Positions 16,397 through 25,291 of a DNA stretch of 64,000 bases are shown here, in pieces. The notes under the pieces are model-generated. The model was not told the origin of the DNA, made no database searches, and saw only the letters and a program-made list of their open reading frames with translations. The position numbers and the translations under genes were made by a program. The DNA is from Spongiivirga sp046524175 (GTDB taxonomy: Bacteria; Bacteroidota; Bacteroidia; Flavobacteriales; Flavobacteriaceae): assembly GCF_046524175.1 (NCBI RefSeq), contig NZ_JBEFZF010000001.1, positions 744,001 to 808,000 of the forward strand. Reading direction: 5' to 3'. Every line of letters starts with the position of its first letter. Within the stretch, counting starts at the first letter, position 1.

Positions 16397-18130
16397 TCAA
16401 CTTAATCTTATATCTGAAACTGATGCCCCACTTGGAATCATTGGGAATACATTATCTTCTTTCTCTACGCAAACCTCTAGGAAATAGGCTTCTTTAGATT
16501 GAATCATTTCTTTTACAGCAGCTTCTAGGTGCTCTCTTTTTTCTACTCGTTTTGCCTTAATAAAATAGCCCTCAGCAATTTTTACAAAATCTGGATTAAT
16601 AAGCTCAGTTGAAGCATACCGTTTATCAAAAAATAGCTGCTGCCACTGGCGTACCATTCCCAGAAAATCATTATTTAGTACCACGATTTTTACCGGAACC
16701 TTGGTTTGAAAAATAGTGCCTAGCTCTTGAATGGTCATTTGATAGCCGCCATCACCAATTATAGCTATCACCTCTCGTTCAGGTGCCCCCATTTTGGCAC
16801 CAATTGCCGCTGGTAAAGCAAACCCCATGGTTCCTAAACCGCCTGAGGTGATATTACTTTTTGATTGATTGAATTTAGCATAGCGACACGCTATCATTTG
16901 ATGTTGACCAACATCAGATACGATAACTGCTTCTTGTTTTGTTTCTTGATTGATCAATTTTAACACTTCACCCATTGTTAAACCTTCCTTTGTAGGATGA
17001 AGATCATTTTTGATCACTTTCTCAAATTCAATTTTATCCTTTTTACTAAACTCTTCTAACCAAGAGGTATAAGAGTTAGCATTTACTATCGGTAAAATCT
17101 GCGTAAGTGTTTCTTTTACATCTCCCAAAACGCCAACATCAACAGAAACATTCTTATTGATTTCTGCAGGATCTATTTCAAAATGAATAATTTTAGCCTG
17201 CTTTGCATAGGTTTCTAGATTACCTGTTACACGATCATCAAAGCGCATACCGATCGCTATCAAAACGTCACATTCGTTGGTCAGTACATTAGGACCATAA
17301 TTGCCATGCATTCCTACCATACCTACATTTAATGGATGATCTGAAGGTATCGCTGAAACTCCCATAATCGTCCAGGCAGCGGGAATTCCCGTTTTTTCGA
17401 CAAAAGCTTTGAACTCTTCTTCTGCCTCACCAAGTATTACGCCTTGGCCCCAAACAATCATCGGTTTTTTTGCGTTATTAATTAGGTTAGCTGCAGCTTC
17501 TAATTCGCTTTTTTGCACTTTCGGAACCGGTTTATAACTGCGAATACCAGTGCACTTTTTATAGCTGAAATCAAACTCTTCTATTTGTGCATTTTTAGTG
17601 ATATCAATTAAAACAGGGCCAGGACGACCTGATTTTGCAATATAAAATGCCTTCGCAATCACTTCTGGAATTTCTGAAGCCTTTGTTATTTGATATGACC
17701 ATTTAGTTACTGGTGTACAAATACCAACAATATCAGTCTCCTGAAACGCATCTGAACCTAATAAATGTCGGGGTACCTGACCGGTGATACATACCATCGG
17801 GGTTGAATCGATTTGCGCATCAGCAATACCGGTGACTAAATTGGTAGCTCCCGGTCCTGAGGTGGCCATAGCCACACCCACTCGACCAGAGACTCTTGCA
17901 AAGCCTTGTGCTGAATGTGTTGCCCCTTGTTCATGTCGAGTCAATACGTGCTGTAACTTATCTTGAAACTTATACAACTCGTCATAAATTGGCATAATTG
18001 CACCTCCAGGATAACCATAAAGAATATTAACATCTTCTGCTAACAATGATCGTATTACCGCTTCTGCTCCAGATATTCTTATTGAAGTTTCAGAAAGTTG
18101 GTTTTTAATAGTTTTTGCTTGTGTAGCCAT
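16397..18130 (-). CDS. ilvB: Acetolactate synthase large subunit
   Basis: 577-aa thiamine-diphosphate enzyme that condenses pyruvate with pyruvate or 2-oxobutanoate. Visible motifs: the catalytic Glu in TRHEQGATHSAQGFARVSG (near residue 65), SGPGATNLVTG, a central FAD/Rossmann-type domain, and the ThDP/Mg motif GDGGYQMTIQELGTI ending in NND. It starts 11 bp after ilvD and is followed by ilvN. Biosynthetic rather than catabolic type, as shown by the paired regulatory subunit and operon context. Confidence 0.96.
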   Translation of the reverse strand: MATQAKTIKNQLSETSIRISGAEAVIRSLLAEDVNILYGYPGGAIMPIYDELYKFQDKLQHVLTRHEQGATHSAQGFARVSGRVGVAMATSGPGATNLVTGIADAQIDSTPMVCITGQVPRHLLGSDAFQETDIVGICTPVTKWSYQITKASEIPEVIAKAFYIAKSGRPGPVLIDITKNAQIEEFDFSYKKCTGIRSYKPVPKVQKSELEAAANLINNAKKPMIVWGQGVILGEAEEEFKAFVEKTGIPAAWTIMGVSAIPSDHPLNVGMVGMHGNYGPNVLTNECDVLIAIGMRFDDRVTGNLETYAKQAKIIHFEIDPAEINKNVSVDVGVLGDVKETLTQILPIVNANSYTSWLEEFSKKDKIEFEKVIKNDLHPTKEGLTMGEVLKLINQETKQEAVIVSDVGQHQMIACRYAKFNQSKSNITSGGLGTMGFALPAAIGAKMGAPEREVIAIIGDGGYQMTIQELGTIFQTKVPVKIVVLNNDFLGMVRQWQQLFFDKRYASTELINPDFVKIAEGYFIKAKRVEKREHLEAAVKEMIQSKEAYFLEVCVEKEDNVFPMIPSGASVSDIRLS

Positions 18131-18141
18131 ACGACTATATT

Positions 18142-19818
18142 TTAAAATTCATCAGTCACACAGCCTTGTGAAGCTGATGATACTGTTCTTGCATATTTAT
18201 AAAGTACTCCGCGTTCAAATTTCAATGGTGGTTGTATCCATTTTGCTTTTCGTGAAGCAATTTCTTCATCACTTAAATCAACGTTTATCGTATTGGTTTC
18301 TGCATCGATGGTAATAACATCGCCGTCTTGTAAAATGGCGATCGTCCCCCCTTCTTGGGCTTCCGGAACAATGTGACCTACCACAAAACCATGGGTCCCT
18401 CCGGAAAATCTCCCATCTGTAATAAGGGCCACTTCCTTACCGAGTCCAGCACCCATAATTGCCGAAGTCGGCTTTAGCATCTCCGGCATTCCGGGGCCAC
18501 CTTTAGGACCTTCATACCGAATAACTACCACATCGCCTTTTTTCACCATTCCGTTTTTAATACCATCATTTGCTTCGAATTCTCCCTCGAAGACTTTGGC
18601 AGTTCCCGTAAAGGTTAATCCCTCTTTTCCTGTAATTTTGGCAACAGCGCCTTCTTCGGCAATGTTTCCATATAAAATTCGCAAATGACCAGTCACTTTA
18701 ATTGGCTGATCTATTGGCTTAATAACCTGCTGATTTTCATCAAGACTTGGTACAACTGCCAGATTCTCAGCAAGCGTTTTTCCGGTTACCGTTAAACAAT
18801 CACCATGCAATAAACCCTGTCCCAACAAGTATTTCAATACTGCCGGAATACCGCCAACTCTATGTACATCTTCCATCAGATATTTTCCGCTTGGTTTTAA
18901 GTCGGCTAGAAAGGGTGTAGAATCGCTAATGTTTTGAAAATCGTCGAGAGTAAATTCAATATTAGCAGCTTTTGCAATGGCTAGAAAATGAAGTACTGCA
19001 TTAGTAGATCCACCTAAAATGGTAATTAGCCGCACTGCATTTTCCAATGACTTGCGTGTTACAATGTCTGATGGTTTAATATCGTTTTCAATGAGATATT
19101 TTAAAGCGCGACCGGCTTCTCTAGATTCTTCTTGTTTTTGATTACTAGTGGCCGGATTTGACGAATTATAAGGTAACGCCATACCCAAAGCTTCAATGGC
19201 AGAAGCCATGGTATTAGCCGTGTACATACCACCACAGGCTCCTGCCCCTGGACACGCATTTTGAACTACGCTTTTAAATTGTTTATCATCAATTTTACCA
19301 GCTACTTTTTCACCCCATGCTTCAAAAGCAGAAACTACGTCAAGTTTTTTATCATTAAGGCACCCCGAGGCAATAGTACCACCATATACTAGAACTGAGG
19401 GTCTGTCTAAACGTAACATTGCCATCAAAGCTCCAGGCATATTCTTATCACAACCAACTACCGTAACCAATCCGTCATAGCTCATTGCTTGGACAACAGT
19501 TTCCATTGAATCTGCAATAACATCACGCGAAGGAAGTGAAAAGCGCATTCCTGGTGTTCCCATAGAAATACCATCACTAACACCTATTGTATTGAATATT
19601 AAGCCAACCAAATCAGCATCTTGAGTTCCTTCTTTCACCAATACTGCAAGATCATTTAAATGCATATTACAAGGGTTTCCCTCGTAGCCTGTGCTTGCTA
19701 TACCTACCAAGGGTTTTTTAAAATCATCTTCGGTAAGTCCAATGGCATGCAACATGGCTTGAGCGGCTGGTTGGGTCTCATCTTGTGTTACTACTTTGCT
19801 GTATTTGTTATAGCTCAT
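18142..19818 (-). CDS. ilvD: Dihydroxy-acid dehydratase
   Basis: 558-aa iron-sulfur dehydratase that makes the 2-oxo acids for valine and isoleucine. Cluster cysteines appear in GNPCNMHL (near residue 50), VVGCDKNMPGALMAM and NACPGAGACGGMYTANTM; the C-terminal PEAQEGGTIA and SDEEIASRK fit the family. It is the first structural gene of the ilvDBNCA operon and lies downstream of an attenuator (see 20004-20119), so transcription of the whole operon should respond to charged branched-chain tRNA. Confidence 0.96.
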   Translation of the reverse strand: MSYNKYSKVVTQDETQPAAQAMLHAIGLTEDDFKKPLVGIASTGYEGNPCNMHLNDLAVLVKEGTQDADLVGLIFNTIGVSDGISMGTPGMRFSLPSRDVIADSMETVVQAMSYDGLVTVVGCDKNMPGALMAMLRLDRPSVLVYGGTIASGCLNDKKLDVVSAFEAWGEKVAGKIDDKQFKSVVQNACPGAGACGGMYTANTMASAIEALGMALPYNSSNPATSNQKQEESREAGRALKYLIENDIKPSDIVTRKSLENAVRLITILGGSTNAVLHFLAIAKAANIEFTLDDFQNISDSTPFLADLKPSGKYLMEDVHRVGGIPAVLKYLLGQGLLHGDCLTVTGKTLAENLAVVPSLDENQQVIKPIDQPIKVTGHLRILYGNIAEEGAVAKITGKEGLTFTGTAKVFEGEFEANDGIKNGMVKKGDVVVIRYEGPKGGPGMPEMLKPTSAIMGAGLGKEVALITDGRFSGGTHGFVVGHIVPEAQEGGTIAILQDGDVITIDAETNTINVDLSDEEIASRKAKWIQPPLKFERGVLYKYARTVSSASQGCVTDEF

Positions 19819-20003
19819 TCTTTGTATTAAATAGTTCCGCTAACCGAAATTAATTAGTTTGAAAAAGTGAAATTTTAACAGTTTGACTTTAGTTATCAAA
19901 CTCAATTGCTGTTTTATATCATTAAGTATTTGATAATCAATTTATTAAATGATATTTTATACTACTGCCAATCAATATTTATTATCTATAATTTGATTGT
20001 ATT

Positions 20004-20063
20004 AAAAAAGCCTGTATCAACATCTGACACAGGCTTTTATATAGCAACGCAAAACCGTATCAG
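20004..20063 (-). promoter_or_regulatory. Transcription attenuator of the ilv operon
   Basis: Reading leftward, AAAAGCCTGT (20038-20029) and ACAGGCTTTT (20015-20006) form a 10-bp stem with a 13-nt loop, ending in six T (20009-20004): a strong intrinsic terminator placed before ilvD. Upstream, CUGAUACGG (20063-20055), which includes the stop codon of the leader peptide, can pair over nine positions (two G-U) with CUGUGUCAG (20032-20024), part of the terminator's left side. This is the classical antiterminator arrangement: a ribosome stalled on Ile/Leu/Val codons leaves the antiterminator free, while a ribosome at the stop codon covers it and termination follows. Confidence 0.88.
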
Positions 20064-20119
20064 CTCATAAATGAACTAATAATGACCAGTACGTTGTTAA
20101 CAATTAAATTCTTAAACAC
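20060..20119 (-). CDS. ilv leader peptide (branched-chain amino-acid rich)
   Basis: A 19-codon ORF immediately before the attenuator hairpins, in the direction of ilvD. From a GTG at 20119 it reads MFKNLIVNNVLVIISSFMS; eight of the ten residues LIVNNVLVII are Leu, Ile or Val. Its TGA lies within the antiterminator segment. No ATG is available in frame, so the start is GTG or possibly a rarer codon a little upstream, where the open frame continues with Ile, Leu and Val codons back to a stop. Content, position and coupling to a terminator together make a regulatory leader very likely. Confidence 0.82.
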   Translation of the reverse strand: MFKNLIVNNVLVIISSFMS

Positions 20120-20211
20120 GAAGACAAGGTTATATATAATTTTTTACATTGTCACCGTCTTCCTAAATTTTTAGGAGATTGATAAAAAAACAACGCTGAT
20201 TTTACCATTTT

Positions 20212-21591
20212 ATGAAAAATGACCTCGATAATATCATTAACGCACAACGAAACTTTTTTAATGCTCAAGAGACGAAGTCCATTCCATATCGAATAGCAGC
20301 CTTAAAAAGGTTGCGATCTGAAATACATAAAAGAGAAGCTGATATTCATAAAGCGGTTCATCAAGACTTCAAAAAATCTGAGTTCGAATCGGTATTATCA
20401 GAAACCGGGATTGTTGAGAAAGAATTAAATCTTTTAATAAAAAAACTAGCCAGCTGGTCAAGACCACAGCGAGTAAAGTCGTCAATGCTTAATTTTCCCT
20501 CGTCTGACTATATTTATAAAGATCCTTATGGAACGGTACTTATCATAGCACCATGGAACTATCCTTTTCAATTAGCAATGGTCCCATTAATAGGAGCTAT
20601 AGCCGCAGGTAATACGGCGGTTGTAAAACCTTCTGAATTAACTCCGCATACCTCTAGCGTAATTGTTGAAATTTGTAATGCGGTTTTCGAGGAGGAGTAT
20701 GTTGCGGTAGTAGAAGGCGGTGTGGAGATTTCTACCGAATTACTTTCGAAAAAATGGGACTATATATTTTTTACAGGAAGTGTTTTTGTTGGAAAAATTG
20801 TCGCCAAGGCAGCTGCAGAGCACTTGACTCCTGTTACATTGGAGTTAGGTGGTAAAAATCCCTGCATTATCGACCACTCTGCAAAAATAAAGTTAGCGGC
20901 AAAACGATTGGTCTGGGCAAAATTCTTAAATGGTGGACAAACCTGTGTTGCACCAGACTACATTTTAGTTGACAACAAGATAAAGGCTGATTTTATTAAA
21001 TACTATGACCTAGAAATTAAAAATGCCTATGGTGAAAACCCTAAAAACTCGCCTGACTATCCAAGAATCATTAATAAGAAAAACTTTGAGCGCTTAGAAA
21101 AAATGCTGGTAGGCGAGCAAATCGCAGTTGGTGGTACAACTGACGCTTCAGAAAATTATATTGCGCCTACTATTATCGATCAACCAGCTATGGACAGTGA
21201 GGTCATGAAAGACGAGATTTTTGGACCGATTTTACCCGTATTGGGTTATAATAATGAGCAAGAAATAGATCAAATCATTCGTTCATATGATAAATCCCTA
21301 TCATTATATGTGTTCTCTACTAGAAAGTCCTTTGTAAAGAAAATACTTTCTACTTATTCGTTTGGCGGCGGTGTTATTAATGATGCCATCGTGTATTATG
21401 CAAACCCCAATTTACCCTTTGGAGGTGTTGGAAACAGCGGTATTGGCGGATATCATGGAAAACAGACTTTTGACACCTTTACCCATAACAAAGCAATCTC
21501 TAAAAGAGCCAACTGGCTAGATGCTCCCATCAGATATGCGCCATATAAAGGAAAACTTGGGCAATTGAGATTGTTTTTGAAGTGGTTTTAG
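20212..21591 (+). CDS. Class 3-type aldehyde dehydrogenase
   Basis: 459-aa NAD(P)-dependent aldehyde dehydrogenase of the ALDH3 (fatty/aromatic aldehyde) group, shorter than the gapN product in this window. Motifs: APWNYPFQLAMVPLIGAIAAGN in the cofactor fold, LELGGKNPCII with the general-base Glu (near 215) and LNGGQTCVAPDYI with the catalytic Cys (near 249). The C-terminus is hydrophobic and basic (GQLRLFLKWF) and may touch the membrane, as in fatty aldehyde dehydrogenases. It diverges from the ilv operon and is monocistronic. The natural aldehyde is unknown; oxidation of medium/long chain aldehydes is the family expectation. Confidence 0.9.
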   Translation: MKNDLDNIINAQRNFFNAQETKSIPYRIAALKRLRSEIHKREADIHKAVHQDFKKSEFESVLSETGIVEKELNLLIKKLASWSRPQRVKSSMLNFPSSDYIYKDPYGTVLIIAPWNYPFQLAMVPLIGAIAAGNTAVVKPSELTPHTSSVIVEICNAVFEEEYVAVVEGGVEISTELLSKKWDYIFFTGSVFVGKIVAKAAAEHLTPVTLELGGKNPCIIDHSAKIKLAAKRLVWAKFLNGGQTCVAPDYILVDNKIKADFIKYYDLEIKNAYGENPKNSPDYPRIINKKNFERLEKMLVGEQIAVGGTTDASENYIAPTIIDQPAMDSEVMKDEIFGPILPVLGYNNEQEIDQIIRSYDKSLSLYVFSTRKSFVKKILSTYSFGGGVINDAIVYYANPNLPFGGVGNSGIGGYHGKQTFDTFTHNKAISKRANWLDAPIRYAPYKGKLGQLRLFLKWF

Positions 21592-21652
21592 TTTAGATGT
21601 GAGCTTATATATTAAATAGCAAATTGCAAAGACCAATACTATACTTAAACTA

Positions 21653-22489
21653 TTAAGTCAAAACTTCAAACTTAAAGGCAGTTCCCGGGCTAAATTGTGA
21701 AATGGAATTAACGGCATTTTCTGTGAGTTGCAAAACGCGCGGATATCCCCCTGTAGTTTGTGCATCACGCATCAAGACTATTAGTGTTCCCGAAGGCGTC
21801 AATTGAACTGTTCCCGGTAATACCCCAAAAGTTAAAATTGATGGCAAGCTATTTTCAATTTTTTCCTCAAGTTGAATTCCCATTCGATTATATATATTAG
21901 AAATCGAAAAATTAATAGTTAGTAAGGCTTCTTGTTGATGTTTAGAAAGTAACTTGAATTCTGGGCCTTTGTATACTTTAATAGGAACTTTGTTAGAAGG
22001 CAAATCAGCAATCATTGAAGAAACTATCTTATTTGTGCTTTTTTTTAAAGCCACAGTCACTCCCTTTTGCAGACGGAGATGATCGCTGATATTTGAATAG
22101 TAGCTATGGCTATTCATAACTGCTCGTAACTGATATCCTCCTGAAAGAGCGATATAACCATACACCCCTTTTCTATTTCCTTTAAAACTCAATTCATCAT
22201 TGGCAGCGACTTCTATAGATATATTCATCTGGATGTCTCGCTTGTTAAGTAACGGCGAAAAATCAGCCCCAGTTATGGCTATTCTAGTATTGGTTTCAAA
22301 TTTCAATCTAGGGGCCCGTATTGCAAATTCTATGACCGCTTCACCATTAGGATTACCGACTAATTTATTGGCAAATACCATTGATTGCTGGTCCATTGCA
22401 CCAGAAACCGGTACTCCAAAGTGCCTATAACCAAAGCGCCCCATATCTTGAAAAGAGCTTAAAAAACCTGGATGTAGCACTTTAATCAT
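21653..22489 (-). CDS. pxpC: 5-oxoprolinase subunit C (biotin-dependent carboxyltransferase-like)
   Basis: 278 aa, related to the AHS2/KipA half of urea amidolyase. It starts with HPGFLSSFQDMGRFGYRHFGVPVSGAMDQ, the family hallmark, and has a C-terminal LMRDAQTTGGYPRV segment. With PxpA and PxpB it forms the ATP-dependent 5-oxoprolinase that opens 5-oxo-L-proline (pyroglutamate) to glutamate, a damage-repair and salvage reaction in the cytosol. It overlaps pxpB by 8 bp. Last gene of the transporter-pxpA-pxpB-pxpC unit. Confidence 0.92.
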   Translation of the reverse strand: MIKVLHPGFLSSFQDMGRFGYRHFGVPVSGAMDQQSMVFANKLVGNPNGEAVIEFAIRAPRLKFETNTRIAITGADFSPLLNKRDIQMNISIEVAANDELSFKGNRKGVYGYIALSGGYQLRAVMNSHSYYSNISDHLRLQKGVTVALKKSTNKIVSSMIADLPSNKVPIKVYKGPEFKLLSKHQQEALLTINFSISNIYNRMGIQLEEKIENSLPSILTFGVLPGTVQLTPSGTLIVLMRDAQTTGGYPRVLQLTENAVNSISQFSPGTAFKFEVLT

Positions 22490-23216
22490 TTAATACCGTT
22501 TTTTCGAGTTGATATCTACCCAAATCAACTTTTTGCTTAATCTCCTTAAAGTCAGAACGGTTTATAGGAATAAAAACAATCTCATCACCTGCTTTTGCAA
22601 AACAAGGGTTAGTGTCATTTGGCTCAAACCAATTTATAGGGCTATTACCAATCACATACCACCCTCCTGGACTATTTAAAGGATACACTCCCGTCTGAGA
22701 ACCACCAATTGCTACACTCCCTTTTTTAATGTTTAACGCAGGGGTCGATTTTCTAGGCAAGAATAATTCCCCACGAAGTCCACCCAAGTATAAAAAACCA
22801 GGTAAAAAACCCACAAAATGCACTGTATAGATTGTATTAGAATGTAAGGCAACCACTTCATCAATTGACAGCTTTTTTTGTGTAGTAAACTCATTCATAT
22901 CAACTCCAAAAAAAGCATCATAACACACTGGAACACTCCATCGGAAATTAGCAGAACGCTCCGTCTCTTCAGTCTTAAAATAAATGGCTAAAAGTTGATT
23001 TTTAAAGCTATAGAAATTATCTATTGAATCGCCATAAATTATTATTAATGAGTTATATGCAGGTATTATATCAACAATTAATTTAACTGAATGGCGTTTA
23101 ATTAAATTGATAAACCTTACCTTATCTTTTAGTATTCGCACATCGATTTCATCGGGCCATTCAATTAAAATTCCGTTGGAGCCATATTGGGAATATTGTA
23201 GTTGAAATAATTCCAT
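22482..23216 (-). CDS. pxpB: 5-oxoprolinase subunit B (KipI-like)
   Basis: 244 aa of the AHS1/KipI family. The core GFLPGFLYLGGL near residue 139, the PRKSTPALNIKKGSVAIGGSQTGVYP stretch and PGGWYVIGNSP are diagnostic. It works in complex with PxpC and PxpA in ATP-driven 5-oxoproline hydrolysis. Older annotations call it an inhibitor of sporulation kinase KipI; Bacteroidota do not sporulate, so the 5-oxoprolinase role applies. Its ATG follows the pxpA stop directly, and its end overlaps pxpC. Confidence 0.92.
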   Translation of the reverse strand: MELFQLQYSQYGSNGILIEWPDEIDVRILKDKVRFINLIKRHSVKLIVDIIPAYNSLIIIYGDSIDNFYSFKNQLLAIYFKTEETERSANFRWSVPVCYDAFFGVDMNEFTTQKKLSIDEVVALHSNTIYTVHFVGFLPGFLYLGGLRGELFLPRKSTPALNIKKGSVAIGGSQTGVYPLNSPGGWYVIGNSPINWFEPNDTNPCFAKAGDEIVFIPINRSDFKEIKQKVDLGRYQLEKTVLND

Positions 23217-23951
23217 TTATGCGATCGTACAACCTTGTTCATTTAGCTTTTTCGTCAAGCCTTTTACCAACTCTAATGCTTTAGGGTTATCACCGTGTAC
23301 ACAAAAGGTATCTGCCTTTATTTTAATACGTTTTCCAGTGTGAGTCAAAAGCTCATTTCCTAATATACTCAAAACGTGTTTCACGGCAGTATCGACATCA
23401 TAAATTAAAGCATTTTCCTTAAATCTCGAAACCAACCTCCCATCATCTTCATAGTTTCTATCAGCAAAAGCCTCATAAATAACAGGCAGGTTATAATTGA
23501 TTGCTAAGTCCGAAATTTCGGAATTATAAGGAGTATATATTGGTATATCACTAAACACATTGTGAATTGCTTTTAATAAACAATTAGCAACTGTCATATT
23601 CACGGCACCCTCATTATATAATGCTCCGTGCGGTTTAATATGGTGAATGGTAGCATCCAAACTTTCTGCTACTTTTTTAAATAACTCAAGCTGATATTCA
23701 AGGCTTGCTTGTAGTTCATCTAAACCAAGTGAAAGTACTTTTCTGCCGAAGTTAGTTTTGTCCGGATATGATGGATGCGCCCCTATCTTGACATCATACC
23801 TTTGTGCCAACTTAATGGTTTCCGTGATAGATTTTTCATCTCCATAATGGCCACCACAAGCGATATTGCAAGAGCTAATAAGTTGCATTAACTGTTCATC
23901 AAACTCAAAGCCCTCACCCAAATCGCAATTTATGTCTACCGTGGTGTTCAT
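23217..23951 (-). CDS. pxpA: 5-oxoprolinase subunit A (LamB/YcsF)
   Basis: 244 aa of the LamB/YcsF family. It opens with VDINCDLGEGF, followed by SCNIACGGHYGDE, IGAHPSYPD, HIKPHGALYN and CVHGDNPKAL, which hold the conserved His/Asp residues of the TIM-barrel active site. It completes the PxpABC complex. The ATG overlaps the transporter stop by 4 bp, so the transporter and 5-oxoprolinase are translationally coupled and likely belong to the same process. Confidence 0.93.
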   Translation of the reverse strand: MNTTVDINCDLGEGFEFDEQLMQLISSCNIACGGHYGDEKSITETIKLAQRYDVKIGAHPSYPDKTNFGRKVLSLGLDELQASLEYQLELFKKVAESLDATIHHIKPHGALYNEGAVNMTVANCLLKAIHNVFSDIPIYTPYNSEISDLAINYNLPVIYEAFADRNYEDDGRLVSRFKENALIYDVDTAVKHVLSILGNELLTHTGKRIKIKADTFCVHGDNPKALELVKGLTKKLNEQGCTIA

Positions 23952-25171
23952 AGCTGGGATATTACCTTCAATATACTTTTGGCGCCTAAAAAAATGGTAA
24001 ACCCTACAATAAGAACTCCCAAAATATTCTGGAATTTAGTATTTGTATGCGTGCCAAGAATCTGTTTTTTATTCATTATCCACAAAAGAAAAATTGCAAT
24101 TATGGGTAATAACAAACCATTAGTAATTTGGGCAAACCATATCACTTGAATAGGGCTAATGCTTAAAGAAGAAAATAAAATACCTATTACAAGTACTAAT
24201 GCCCAAATAGCACGTAATTTATTGGATCGTAAGTTAGGCGACCAGCCAAAACAGCCTGCCGCAACATACGCTGCCGCTAAGGGAGCTGTTATAGCGGAGG
24301 TAAGCCCTGCTGCAAATAAACCAGTTCCCATTACGTATTTTGCATAAGAACCGAATAAAGGCTCTAAACTTTTTGCCAAATCCGCCCCATTGGTAATTTC
24401 GCCAGAACTAATAGCCGTTGCGGTAATGATAACCATCATGGACACTACTCCTCCTAAAATTATGGCTATGTAGGTATCAAATCGAACATTTTTAAGATCC
24501 GTTCCTTTCTTCCATTTAGCGTTTACCAACGAAGCATGCAAGAACAAGTTGTAAGGCACCACAGTAGTGCCTATTAAGGCTGCAACATCCAATACTGTCT
24601 CTTCGTTTAAGTTAGGTATAAAAATACCCTTTATGATTGCAGTCATATTCGGTTTAGTGACCACTGCAGTAATAAGAAACGACAGGCTCATTAAGATTAC
24701 TAGTGCGATTAAAATACGTTCAAGAAACTTATAATTACCAATATATAGTAAACCAAAAGCCATAAAACCAATGATAATACTGATGTAATTGTACGATTGG
24801 CTACCTAGCTTTAACTGACCACTTCCCACAATAGTCTCCAATCCTAAAACGCCTCCCGTGACATTTCCTGCCTCATAAGCAGCATTACCAATAATAATAG
24901 CAGAAACAATTAAAAACAAGGTTATAATTTTGAGAAAGGGATGCTGTAATTGAGAGCGAATTGCTTCAGAAAGTCCAGCTTTTGAAATAAGACCTAACCT
25001 TGCCGCCATTTCCTGTAAAACTATAGTCGCTGCTATCGATATAGCCAATGCCCATAAAAGTGAATAGCCAAATCGAACGCCTGCTAAGGAGCATACCGTA
25101 ATGGTACCGGGGCCTATAAAAGCAGCGGCCACTAAAGGACCAGGACCAATGTTTTGTAGTTTTTTAAACAA
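23948..25171 (-). CDS. NRAMP/SLC11-family membrane transporter with altered metal site
   Basis: 407 aa with about eleven hydrophobic helices and clear SLC11 resemblance (GPGPLVAAAFIGPG in helix 1; YNLFLHASLV in helix 6). The metal-binding motifs are changed: the helix-1 DPGN becomes GPGT (residues 20-23) and the helix-6 MPH becomes VPY (205-207), so the Asp, Asn, Met and His ligands are all missing. It heads the pxpABC operon and overlaps pxpA by 4 bp. A divalent-metal role is therefore doubtful; uptake of 5-oxoproline or another organic solute is proposed from context, since SLC11 shares the LeuT/APC fold. The start is a TTG (giving MFKKLQNIGPG); no in-frame ATG exists upstream before a stop. 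Confidence 0.85.
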   Translation of the reverse strand: MFKKLQNIGPGPLVAAAFIGPGTITVCSLAGVRFGYSLLWALAISIAATIVLQEMAARLGLISKAGLSEAIRSQLQHPFLKIITLFLIVSAIIIGNAAYEAGNVTGGVLGLETIVGSGQLKLGSQSYNYISIIIGFMAFGLLYIGNYKFLERILIALVILMSLSFLITAVVTKPNMTAIIKGIFIPNLNEETVLDVAALIGTTVVPYNLFLHASLVNAKWKKGTDLKNVRFDTYIAIILGGVVSMMVIITATAISSGEITNGADLAKSLEPLFGSYAKYVMGTGLFAAGLTSAITAPLAAAYVAAGCFGWSPNLRSNKLRAIWALVLVIGILFSSLSISPIQVIWFAQITNGLLLPIIAIFLLWIMNKKQILGTHTNTKFQNILGVLIVGFTIFLGAKSILKVISQL

Positions 25172-25291
25172 AAATGTTGCTAAGTTATTGGTTTACGGAG
25201 TTAATGGTTGTTTAAAAATCCCTTGGGCTATTTTCAAAGTTCAGCGTTATGATTTTAAAATTGTATACCGTTATTATAACAAAAGACAAAT

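Noticed and set aside
23948..25171. Annotation as a Mn2+/Fe2+ importer MntH
   Set aside because: The residues that coordinate the metal in MntH are all replaced, so that name would be misleading.
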